Part shown: piece by piece, positions 1-5,421 of the stretch
Layout: every line of letters starts with the position of its first letter
Numbering within the stretch: position 1 is the first letter of the stretch
From: JAAXTX01 sp035560715
GTDB taxonomy: Bacteria > Patescibacteriota > Minisyncoccia > Moranbacterales > UBA1568
Direction of reading: 5' to 3'
NCBI GenBank assembly: GCA_035560715.1
Contig: DATMYW010000062.1
Span: forward strand, 1-8,814
DNA length: 8,814 nucleotides
Program-made: the position numbers and the translations under genes
The notes under the pieces: model-generated
Seen by the model: the letters and a program-made list of their open reading frames with translations, nothing else
Database searches by the model: none
Told to the model about the DNA's origin: nothing

Positions 1-130
1 TCTCGCTCAGGCGTAGTCCGGTAAAGAAAACCAGCGTGCAACTACTCTAGGCGGATTCCCAAACTACGGATGTATTTCAAGTGATGATTGGATAGGGGAT
101 GAAAACCGGTAAAATTCAGCAAACTTTTCT

Positions 131-153
131 CCAGCTGATAAGGGCTGGCTTTT
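131..153 (+). terminator. Rho-independent terminator of an upstream unit
   Basis: A stem CCAGCT (131-136) pairs with GGCTGG (143-148) around the loop GATAAG, and CTTTTGTTT follows. This is a short but typical intrinsic terminator reading rightward. It implies that a transcript enters from the left edge. Bases 1-130 hold no reading frame or RNA family that I recognise: one frame is open from base 3 and stops at 48-50, too short to judge as a gene end. Confidence 0.55.
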
Positions 154-186
154 GTTTCCTTATGGTTTTTCGGAAAAAACGAAAAA

Positions 187-380
187 GTGAAGCCAAAAAG
201 GCACCAGGTACATTTTTTTAAGTCTCCCGGATCCGCATGGCGGCGAGGGCGAGGAGGGGAGGATTTCCGAGCCCTTCCACGAGTATCCGCGGTGTGAAAA
301 GGTTCACGAATTCTTCGACTGGCGCCGTCAAGCTAAAAGAGAAAGGAGCCGGAAAAGGTGCCGGGTGCCTTTTTCGGATT
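187..380. repeat. Dispersed repeat, copy 1 (left of macro gene)
   Basis: Bases 187-313 match 1174-1297 closely over about 120 bp. Both contain CTCCCGGATCCGCA, GAGGGCGAGGAGGGGAGGAT and CCACGAGTATCCGCGG, separated by scattered substitutions and small indels. The copy begins with a dyad-like AAAAAGGCACCAGGTACATT (195-214) and a related GGAAAAGGTGCCGGGTGCCTTTTTC lies at 351-375, so the whole unit may end near 380. On the minus strand both copies read as a short peptide ending LLALxALRIREx-stop, which could be the degenerate 3' end of a transposase or simply coincidence. I do not recognise the family. Confidence 0.7.
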
Positions 381-415
381 GCTTTTATAAACAGTGCTTG
401 GGCTGTCGGGACCCG

Positions 416-444
416 TTGACTTATGCGCTATCTTCCTGTATGGT
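416..444 (+). promoter_or_regulatory. Sigma-70-type promoter of the macro-domain gene
   Basis: TTGACT (416-421) and TATGGT (439-444) are separated by exactly 17 bp. Transcription would start near 451, leaving a leader of about 46 nt before the ATG at 497. The same TATGGT hexamer appears in the promoter proposed for the flavoprotein gene further right. Confidence 0.6.
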
Positions 445-496
445 TTTTTTGCAGTGAATCCAGACTTTTTAACAAAATCCGAAAGGAGGAAAAAAG

Positions 497-1033
497 ATGT
501 CCAAAGAAATTTTAAAGGTACACCCGGAAATCATCCCGGTGCTGGATGATATTACGACGCTCGAAGTCGATGCGATCGTGAACGCCGCCAACGGCTCTCT
601 GCTGGGAGGCGGAGGAGTCGATGGTGCTATCCACCGGGCGGCCGGTCCGGCGTTGCTGGAAGAGTGTCGCGAACTTGGCGGCTGCGAGACCGGTCAGGCG
701 AAGATAACGGGAGGCTACGATCTTCCGGCCAGGCATGTCATCCATGCAGTCGGCCCTGTGTACGATGAGGCTGGCGAAAGCGCCCCGGATTTGCTCGCAT
801 CCTGCTATCGCAACAGCCTGCGCTTAGCGATGGAAAACGGCGTAAAATCTGTCGCCTTTCCGGCGATATCCACGGGTATTTATGGGTATCCGAAGGAAGA
901 GGCGGCTCAGGTAGCCCTGCGGGCTGTCGGTGACTTCCTGGAAAAGCATCCCGAATCGGGAATCGAGCGGATCGTATTTTGTCTGTTCGATGATGAGAGC
1001 TACCACATATACGAGAGAGAGCTGGGTATGTGA
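497..1033 (+). CDS. Macro-domain O-acetyl-ADP-ribose deacetylase / ADP-ribosyl hydrolase
   Basis: This 178-aa single-domain protein belongs to the MacroD/YmdB branch of macrodomains, which bind ADP-ribose and hydrolyse O-acetyl-ADP-ribose or mono-ADP-ribose esters on proteins; it should be cytosolic. The hallmark motifs are all present: D25-A-I-V-N-A-A-N (25-32), the glycine-rich loop GGGGVDGAIHRAAGP (37-51) with Asn32 and Asp42 at the positions conserved and implicated in catalysis, and ISTGIYGYP (124-132) over the diphosphate. Length is normal for the family. The start is secure: AGGAGG at 484-489 lies 7 nt before the ATG. It is monocistronic, with its own promoter and terminator, and sits between two copies of a dispersed repeat. 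There is no DarT-like ADP-ribosyltransferase beside it, so a DarTG antitoxin role is not supported. The exact substrate is open. Confidence 0.95.
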   Translation: MSKEILKVHPEIIPVLDDITTLEVDAIVNAANGSLLGGGGVDGAIHRAAGPALLEECRELGGCETGQAKITGGYDLPARHVIHAVGPVYDEAGESAPDLLASCYRNSLRLAMENGVKSVAFPAISTGIYGYPKEEAAQVALRAVGDFLEKHPESGIERIVFCLFDDESYHIYERELGM

Positions 1034-1059
1034 TCGCACTGCCTCGCGGCGTTTGTTTG

Positions 1060-1090
1060 GGCCTCAGGTTTTCGAACCCGAGGCCTTTTT
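1060..1090 (+). terminator. Strong intrinsic terminator of the macro-domain gene
   Basis: GGCCTCAGGTT (1060-1070) pairs with AACCCGAGGCC (1075-1085) with one mismatch across a TTCG loop, followed directly by five T (1086-1090). It lies 27 nt after the stop codon. Confidence 0.9.
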
Positions 1091-1173
1091 ATAATACGTC
1101 GGGAACCGAATAAGGGGTCTGGCACATTTTTTTTCGTAGATTCCCGTTTTCACTGGAATGACAGGGTGATAGG

Positions 1174-1355
1174 GTTGAAGCCGGAAAAGGCACCAGATGC
1201 CTTTCTAAGCCTCCCGGATCCGCAGGGCGGTGAGGGCGAGGAGGGGAGGATTTCCGAGTCCTTCCACGAGTATCCGCGGCGCAAAAGGTTCACGATTTCA
1301 TCCCGTCGTTCCAGCTACGAACCAAAAAGGCGCCCGGATCGGGTGTTATTTCGTT
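1174..1355. repeat. Dispersed repeat, copy 2 (right of macro gene)
   Basis: This is the second direct copy of the unit at 187-380. It opens with GAAGCCGGAAAAGGCACCAG, carries the same GAGGGCGAGGAGGGGAGGAT core, and closes with AAAAAGGCGCCCGGATCGGGTG near 1324-1345, resembling the right end of copy 1. The middle part (about 1298-1321) differs from copy 1. Just left of it, 1114-1170 holds further low-complexity pieces, GGTCTGGCACATTTTTTTT and a small ATTCC...GGAAT dyad, of the kind seen in bacterial intergenic repeats. Confidence 0.7.
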
Positions 1356-1407
1356 ATATTGGTTTGAAAACGGGTAGGAGATCGAAATGGGAAAGGGGTC
1401 GGCTCGC

Positions 1408-1569
1408 TTAGAGCCTATCGCAATAGGAACATACCTACTGCGCCTACGATCTTCGGCGTATACGTGTGTACCCCTTGTCGCCTTATCCAGATAGGGCTTC
1501 GCGGGGTACCCGCCTTTCCGCTCGAAGATCGTACGGCTCGTAACGGAGACCCTAACGGATAGGCTCTTA
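1408..1569. mobile_element. MITE-like element with IS5-type ends and TTA duplication
   Basis: The element runs from 1411 to 1566 (156 bp). It starts GAGCCTATC and ends GATAGGCTC, so the terminal arms are perfectly inverted for 9 bp and further similarity (ATAGG / CCTAA) continues inside. TTA precedes it (1408-1410) and TTA follows it (1567-1569), a 3-bp target duplication of the TNA type. Ends starting GAGCC with a TNA duplication fit the IS5 family, IS1031-like group, from memory of that family. It has no transposase, so it would be a non-autonomous derivative. Inside are a perfect 11-bp inverted pair (1445-1455 with 1523-1533) and a GC-rich pair (1469-1482 with 1495-1508), making one long nested hairpin. 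Confidence 0.75.
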
Positions 1570-1636
1570 GCCAAAGCTTGAGAAGCGAGGAAAATCTGGA
1601 GTTATCCCGTCGGCGGAACGCGGAGAGTCCGTGTTG

Positions 1637-1669
1637 CGAGGGTATCGAAACCGCTCGTTTCGCTCCTCG
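1637..1669. promoter_or_regulatory. Inverted repeat abutting the gene A promoter (possible operator)
   Basis: CGAGG (1637-1641) and CGAAAC (1646-1651) are mirrored by GTTTCG (1657-1662) and CCTCG (1665-1669). The right arm ends on the base just before the -35 box. A second overlapping pair, GAGGGTATCG (1638-1647) with CGATACCTC (1695-1703), spans the whole promoter. A protein binding here could control gene A; this is inference from position only. Confidence 0.35.
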
Positions 1670-1698
1670 TTGACAAGGACGTTTCTCTGTCGTACGAT
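1670..1698 (+). promoter_or_regulatory. Sigma-70-type promoter of orphan gene A
   Basis: A consensus -35 TTGACA (1670-1675) and a -10 TACGAT (1693-1698) are spaced by 17 bp. Transcription would begin near 1705, giving a leader of about 38 nt to the ATG at 1743. It lies about 100 bp right of the MITE, so the element inserted upstream without destroying the promoter. Confidence 0.7.
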
Positions 1699-1742
1699 AC
1701 CTCGGCTTATCAACGGTAGTCTTAACAAGAAGGAGGCCACAC

Positions 1743-2300
1743 ATGTGGATAATCAATTACCGGTTATTCCCCAAACCCGAAACGCAATTCTTTCTCCGAA
1801 GTCTGTTCCGTGAATGCGCGGAGGTCGAGGGTGTCGACCGGGACGGGGCGTGTCTCGGGTTTCTGAAGAAGTCGGGTGGCGGGGATGTTCCGGTTATGTG
1901 TCCGATCGGAAGTATCGGCGAAGGTACGGAGAAACACTTGCAGGGATACATCAGGATGAAGACCCGTTTTCTCCGGAGGAACACGCAGTTCCTGACAAGT
2001 TTCGAGATGGAGCCGATCGACTTCAACGGTGAAAAGGTCGTCCTCGGTGGCGGTCTGAGCTTCCCGAATTTCATCGTCGCCGGTGCCGGGACACGGTTCG
2101 AGATCAACGAAGTCCTGGCATACCTGTTCGGCTGCTATCTCGAGAACTTGCATCGCGGCGGAACGGGATACGTGTGGTTACGAGGAGACGTGGAAAATAA
2201 CTTCAGCATTTTCTCTGATTGCCGTATGGCGGAGTCGGTCATGGGAAGAGGTGTTCTCCAGAAGGTCCTTCCGCGCGTCCGCAAGGCGCTCGGGGTGTGA
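1743..2300 (+). CDS. Hypothetical protein A, 185 aa, no family recognised
   Basis: I do not recognise this protein. The gene is well supported by a good promoter, AGGAGG at 1731-1736 six bases before the ATG, and a terminator after the stop. The product is mixed alpha/beta in character with no signal peptide or membrane helix. It has basic patches around residues 71-80 (RMKTRFLRRN) and at the C-terminus (RVRKALGV), and a glycine-rich segment GGGLSFPNFIVAGAGTRFE (102-120) that looks like a compact core motif. Cysteines at 25, 37, 53, 131 and 160 are scattered, not in metal-binding pairs. It is monocistronic. The operator-like repeat at its promoter suggests regulated expression. Reading frames on the opposite strand are shorter and lack signals. 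Confidence 0.75.
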   Translation: MWIINYRLFPKPETQFFLRSLFRECAEVEGVDRDGACLGFLKKSGGGDVPVMCPIGSIGEGTEKHLQGYIRMKTRFLRRNTQFLTSFEMEPIDFNGEKVVLGGGLSFPNFIVAGAGTRFEINEVLAYLFGCYLENLHRGGTGYVWLRGDVENNFSIFSDCRMAESVMGRGVLQKVLPRVRKALGV

Positions 2301-2322
2301 TCCGGTGTCGGTAATCAGCAAT

Positions 2323-2357
2323 AACTGTCGAGACGCGTTACGCGTTCGGCAGTTTTT
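2323..2357 (+). terminator. Intrinsic terminator after gene A
   Basis: AACTGTCGAGACGCG (2323-2337) pairs with CGCGTTCGGCAGTT (2341-2354) across the loop TTA, with a one-base bulge and one G-T pair, and the T run reaches 2357. It separates gene A from the downstream cluster. Confidence 0.85.
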
Positions 2358-2372
2358 ATCTTAGGGTAGATG

Positions 2373-2393
2373 CCCCGTAGCTGTGCTGCGGGG
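2373..2393. repeat. REP-like GC-rich hairpin
   Basis: CCCCGTAGC (2373-2381) pairs over all nine positions (one G-T) with GCTGCGGGG (2385-2393) around a 3-base loop, followed by TAGTCGAT rather than a T run. Its shape and the CCCCG...CGGGG/TAGT layout recall single-stranded REP hairpins dispersed in many bacterial genomes. It lies immediately before gene B and overlaps a possible upstream GTG start at 2383. Confidence 0.55.
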
Positions 2394-2403
2394 TAGTCGA
2401 TCA

Positions 2404-2853
2404 ATGCTGGAGATTTCGCATCGCGAACATTGGGAACTTGAACGGAATGTCCTGGTCGGGTATGCTACAGGAGGAGTAATCCGAGCACATTATGTTATGA
2501 GCGGAATGAATCCTGAATGGCCAACCGGTATAGGATCGGATTCGGACGATGAGCGTGAGATACAAAGTGATATCGATTTCAAGAACAAGGGAATCGCCTC
2601 GCCGGGCGATGAGAAACGGCTTGAAGCCATGGCACACGAATTCGGTGTCGCGGAAGAAGAGATGATTCGCGAAGGCATAGATCATAATCTAGAGGAGGCA
2701 CAGGCCGCCGATAATCAGATTGGCTTCGTCGGTTCTGCTGAGGATGACGAGATTTCACGGAATATTTGGCAACCAAGAATTGAAACGGAACGGGCAATTG
2801 CCGACATAAAGAAGAAAGACCCGTTACGTGATACGGGAAAGGTTGAGGAATGA
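2404..2853 (+). CDS. Hypothetical acidic protein B, 149 aa
   Basis: No family recognised. From ATG 2404 the product is hydrophilic and very acidic, without a signal peptide or membrane helix. The N-terminal 38 residues (MLEISHREHWELERN...) may form a short strand/helix unit. The rest has long charged stretches rich in Glu and Asp (SDSDDEREIQSD at 45-56, HEFGVAEEEMIREGIDHNLEEAQAAD region at 78-103) and is probably helical or partly disordered. The start is uncertain: GTG 2383 falls inside a hairpin, ATG 2404 has no Shine-Dalgarno, and ATG 2497 lies about 20 nt after AGGAGGAG, too far for a normal site. It heads a probable three-gene unit B-C-D, with C starting 35 nt later. Confidence 0.6.
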   Translation: MLEISHREHWELERNVLVGYATGGVIRAHYVMSGMNPEWPTGIGSDSDDEREIQSDIDFKNKGIASPGDEKRLEAMAHEFGVAEEEMIREGIDHNLEEAQAADNQIGFVGSAEDDEISRNIWQPRIETERAIADIKKKDPLRDTGKVEE

Positions 2854-2888
2854 TCGAATATGCATCGGAGATAGGAGCGCAATCATGA

Positions 2889-3500
2889 ATGTCGATCGGT
2901 ATGCGATTCGGAGAAATGTCGATGCCCGTGGTCGGTCGCGGAGCGGATCCGGAACGGATGCCGTCTTTGGACGATGAAATTCGCGTGCCGGAGCAAGGCG
3001 GTGGTGAGGCGTACGAAGTCGACACCGAGTCAAAAGAGGCACGTGAGATGCTCGAAGGCGTCAGGGAAATCGCCGAATCGCTGGAGCGGGAGGTGGAGCG
3101 GAAGTTCGGCAAGGAATTCGTCGTCGCCCTTCGGGAAAGGATCGACGCTTGGAAGGAACAGGCTTTTCAGAAGGGAAATGAGGCGCTGCATGCGCTCGAT
3201 GCCCACGGGATTCATACCACCGAGTGGGTACGGCAGTTCGAAGAGTCTGGGAACGAGATGCTGGAAAATGCGAAGTGGAACGGCATTCCGATTCCGAAAT
3301 CGAAGATCGTCCGGTATGTCCTTTCCGGGATTTCCGGCGCGGTCGGTGCGGTCGCGCCGACAGGAATCGTCACTCTGTTACCGCTGTCCGTAGTGCTCGC
3401 GAAGTATGACCCCGACGCGTGGGACAGGAAGATGTCCGGATTGTCGAGACCGTCGGAGAAGCCGCGGCAGGAAACCGTGAAATCGAGATTTTCCGCCTGA
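2889..3500 (+). CDS. Hypothetical protein C with a C-terminal hydrophobic segment, 203 aa
   Basis: No family recognised. Three parts are visible: a low-complexity N-terminus rich in Met, Gly and Pro (1-40), a strongly charged helical stretch (about 46-130, heptad-like Leu/Glu/Lys, probable coiled coil), and a hydrophobic Gly/Ala/Val/Leu stretch (about 143-171) followed by a basic tail. The hydrophobic part is long enough for one membrane helix or a tight hairpin broken by Pro157 and Pro165. That would suggest a tail-anchored protein with the coiled coil in the cytosol. AGGAG (2873-2877) stands 11 nt before this ATG but 7 nt before an overlapping ATG at 2885 in another frame that closes after 30 codons. 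It lies between B and D on the same strand. Confidence 0.65.
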   Translation: MSIGMRFGEMSMPVVGRGADPERMPSLDDEIRVPEQGGGEAYEVDTESKEAREMLEGVREIAESLEREVERKFGKEFVVALRERIDAWKEQAFQKGNEALHALDAHGIHTTEWVRQFEESGNEMLENAKWNGIPIPKSKIVRYVLSGISGAVGAVAPTGIVTLLPLSVVLAKYDPDAWDRKMSGLSRPSEKPRQETVKSRFSA

Positions 3501-3544
3501 TTTTCCTCCAACCGCAGTCCAATAGAATTATTGACGGTCCGAAC

Positions 3545-3913
3545 ATGAAACATAGCGAAGCCTTGCGTCAAATCCAGAATCTCGCAGGAAAGGCGGACGA
3601 CATTTGTGACCTCCTCGCTATCGGAGAATTCAGCGCTGAGGAACAGATAAAGGTCACTGAGCGATTCTCCGAGATGGTTCTCAATCGAATGCTGCTTTCG
3701 GTGCCCGAGGAACATGTCACGGAAGTGAAATCTGCGGTACAAGATGAGCATGCGGATTTGAACGAGTTCGTCTTATTGCTGCAACGATGCATTCCTGAAT
3801 TCAATCGCTGCATTCAGGACTCGATGAATGAGACTCTCCCGGAGTTTCAGCAGGCAAGGATGGGAACTGATCATCTTCCGGAATACGAGCAGCCGAAGTT
3901 GAGATTTCTATAA
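3545..3913 (+). CDS. Hypothetical small helical protein D, 122 aa
   Basis: No family recognised. From ATG 3545 the product is an acidic, all-helical-looking protein (HSEALRQIQNLAGKADDICD at 3-22, then AEEQIKVTERFSEMVLNRML at 31-50), with four cysteines at 21, 82, 89 and one pair spacing C-x6-C in 82-89. No signal peptide or membrane helix. The frame is open back to 3419, but that extension overlaps gene C and has no better start; ATG 3545 is 44 nt after C stops. No Shine-Dalgarno is visible, so it is probably read by coupling or as a weakly initiated last gene of B-C-D. It converges with the minus-strand flavoprotein gene, only 25 nt away, and no terminator hairpin separates them. Confidence 0.55.
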   Translation: MKHSEALRQIQNLAGKADDICDLLAIGEFSAEEQIKVTERFSEMVLNRMLLSVPEEHVTEVKSAVQDEHADLNEFVLLLQRCIPEFNRCIQDSMNETLPEFQQARMGTDHLPEYEQPKLRFL

Positions 3914-3938
3914 GCAGCATCGCACCTCCGTTCGATAA

Positions 3939-5183
3939 TCACTTCTCGGCGGCAGCTGCGCCGGCGACGAAGCCGGTGGTCCAGCAGAGCTGGAGACTGT
4001 ACCCGCCGGACGGTCGGTCGATGTCAAAGATATCCCCGGCGAGATAGAGATTCGGATGGAGGCGGGAACGCATATGCTTAAAATCGACTTCCTTGGGCGT
4101 TACTCCGCCACTGGTCACGATGGCCTTTTCCTCGTCCAAAAGGCCTTCTACGGTCATTTGGAGGCCTTTCAGGGCCTTTGCGATCGATTGTCGCTCTTCC
4201 CGGGTAACATCATGGACCGGTTTCTCCGCCCTGATGCCGGAAAGCTCTAAAATGACTTCCAGACAGGAATAGGGGATGATTCCTTCCAGGCCGTTTATGA
4301 CCGTCTTGTTTTTACCGAGATCAAAGAGTGAGCGCAGCTTCAGATCGAGTTCGGAAACGTCGATAGCGGGTAACAGATCGACGGAGAGCGTGACGGGCCC
4401 ATTTTTCATGAGTTCGCCGATGGCTTTGCTCGTATTGAGCACGAGGGGGCCGCTCAATCCGAAGTGCGTGAAGAGTACTTTCCCTTTTGCGGAAGAACGC
4501 TTCTTTCCGTCTTGAAGCACCGTCAGTTTCGCATCCGAAAAGCCGAGGCCCGAGAGAGACCCGACCCATGATTCGCGGATGCGGACCGGAACGAGGGATG
4601 GGCGCGGTTCGAGTATCGTGTGGCCGAGCTTGTCCAGCCATGTAAATCCGTCACCGGTCGATCCGGTCTGCGGATGTGATTTTCCACCGGTCGTCAATAC
4701 ATACGAGTGGGCGTGTACGATATTCCCATCCTTGAGGCGTATGCCGCGTATGGTGCCGTCGGTTGTTTCGAATCCGTCGACTTCCGCGTCGGTTCTGACA
4801 GTGACGTCTCCATACGTCATGTAGCGCCGAAGCGCCTCGAGAACCGATTCGGCCCTATCGCTTTTCGGGAACACCCGATTTTCTTCTTCGGTCTTTGTCG
4901 GGACGCCGAGACCCGCGAAAAAATCCAGCGTGTCCTGGATGCCGAACGTCGAAAGCGGGGAGTGCAGGAATTTCGACGCGCCATGAAATTTCGAAAGGAA
5001 GACGTTCCGATCGAAGGTCGCGTTCGTCAGATTGCATCTGCCGCCGCCGGTGAGGAGCAGTTTCTTGCCGAGTACCCCGTTCTTTTCGAGCAGAATCACG
5101 CGGGCACCGCACTCTGCCGCCCGTCCCGCGGCCATCATGCCTGCCGGCCCTCCGCCGATTACCGCAACGTCGTAATTGGTCAT
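3939..5183 (-). CDS. BaiN/YhiN (HI0933) family FAD-dependent oxidoreductase
   Basis: This 414-aa protein is a full-length member of the HI0933/YhiN/BaiN flavoprotein family, predicted to bind FAD and to use NAD(P)H in the cytosol. The N-terminal Rossmann motif VIGGGPAG (8-15) and the acidic end of the second strand (LLEKN, Glu33) bind FAD. The family signature GGGRCNLTN (46-54) is intact. The C-terminal hallmark follows: TSGGVTPKEVD (357-367), then LYLAGDIFDID and GGYSLQ near residues 379-400. The BaiN name comes from a clostridial enzyme proposed to act on bile acids; that substrate should not be transferred here, and the physiological role of most members is unknown. ATG 5183 has a weak AGGA seven bases upstream and a promoter just behind it. 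It is the only confident minus-strand gene of the window and appears monocistronic. Confidence 0.93.
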   Translation of the reverse strand: MTNYDVAVIGGGPAGMMAAGRAAECGARVILLEKNGVLGKKLLLTGGGRCNLTNATFDRNVFLSKFHGASKFLHSPLSTFGIQDTLDFFAGLGVPTKTEEENRVFPKSDRAESVLEALRRYMTYGDVTVRTDAEVDGFETTDGTIRGIRLKDGNIVHAHSYVLTTGGKSHPQTGSTGDGFTWLDKLGHTILEPRPSLVPVRIRESWVGSLSGLGFSDAKLTVLQDGKKRSSAKGKVLFTHFGLSGPLVLNTSKAIGELMKNGPVTLSVDLLPAIDVSELDLKLRSLFDLGKNKTVINGLEGIIPYSCLEVILELSGIRAEKPVHDVTREERQSIAKALKGLQMTVEGLLDEEKAIVTSGGVTPKEVDFKHMRSRLHPNLYLAGDIFDIDRPSGGYSLQLCWTTGFVAGAAAAEK

Positions 5184-5206
5184 TTCTCGTTCCTACGAAT
5201 CCATAT

Positions 5207-5235
5207 ACCATAGGATATTCGTCGAAATATGGCAA
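5207..5235 (-). promoter_or_regulatory. Promoter of the flavoprotein gene (minus strand)
   Basis: Read on the minus strand, TTGCCA (5235-5230) and TATGGT (5212-5207) are spaced by 17 bp. Transcription would start near 5200, leaving a leader of about 17 nt. It stands back to back with a rightward promoter 10 bp away. Confidence 0.5.
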
Positions 5236-5420
5236 TATTCACGATTGCCCGGAGGACCAAATTCTTCTACTATGGGAACAAACGGGGATTCGTGAACGGC
5301 AACGATATGGATGACAACGATATGGAAAAAAACACTGACCGATGGTTTGCCGGACTGATCATTTCCGGTGATACGGAAGGCATGGCGAGTCGCCGCGTGA
5401 CCGTCTTTGCCGCTTCGTAA
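5229..5420 (+). CDS. Doubtful small ORF, 63 aa
   Basis: An open frame with no family resemblance. The middle is rich in Asn and Asp (NGNDMDDNDMEKN, produced by a direct repeat of CAACGATATGGA in the DNA). The first ATG overlaps the divergent promoter region and would precede the transcription start proposed near 5280, so a shorter version from ATG 5307 (37 aa) is more likely if anything is made. Its stop TAA (5418-5420) lies one base before the GTG 5422 start of the pentapeptide gene, so it could act as a leader peptide coupling translation. No Shine-Dalgarno is seen; it may be non-coding. Confidence 0.2.
   Translation: MAIFTIARRTKFFYYGNKRGFVNGNDMDDNDMEKNTDRWFAGLIISGDTEGMASRRVTVFAAS
5245..5273 (+). 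promoter_or_regulatory. Possible promoter of the pentapeptide-repeat gene
   Basis: TTGCCC (5245-5250) and TACTAT (5268-5273) are spaced by 17 bp. Transcription would start near 5280 with a leader of about 140 nt before GTG 5422. Moderate match to consensus. Confidence 0.4.
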
Positions 5421-5421
5421 T

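Noticed and set aside
1..130. Structured RNA (tmRNA, RNase P or SRP RNA fragment) before the first terminator
   Set aside because: None of the conserved core sequences of these RNAs is present, and the short open frames give no protein similarity. Left as unassigned.
237..419. 60-aa frame rich in Arg and Ser
   Set aside because: It lies inside the dispersed repeat, has no ribosome binding site, and the second copy at 1204-1300 does not preserve the frame.
497..1033. Toxin-antitoxin pair of DarTG type
   Set aside because: The macro domain is of the MacroD/YmdB type and no ADP-ribosyltransferase gene lies beside it.
1411..1566. Integron attC site or riboswitch
   Set aside because: Terminal arms with a TTA duplication explain the structure better. 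No integrase-type core sites were seen, and it lies upstream of, not inside, the gene A transcript.
1415..1756. 113-aa minus-strand frame
   Set aside because: It crosses the MITE, its hairpin and the gene A promoter. Composition is repeat-driven, and no start signal is present.
1764..2153. 129-aa minus-strand frame opposite gene A
   Set aside because: A shadow of gene A, which has promoter, Shine-Dalgarno and terminator.
2579..3751. Long minus-strand frames of 177 and 179 aa opposite genes B, C and D
   Set aside because: They cross gene boundaries, are Ser/Arg-rich in the manner of antisense frames, and lack ribosome binding sites. The plus-strand frames fit as ordered neighbours.
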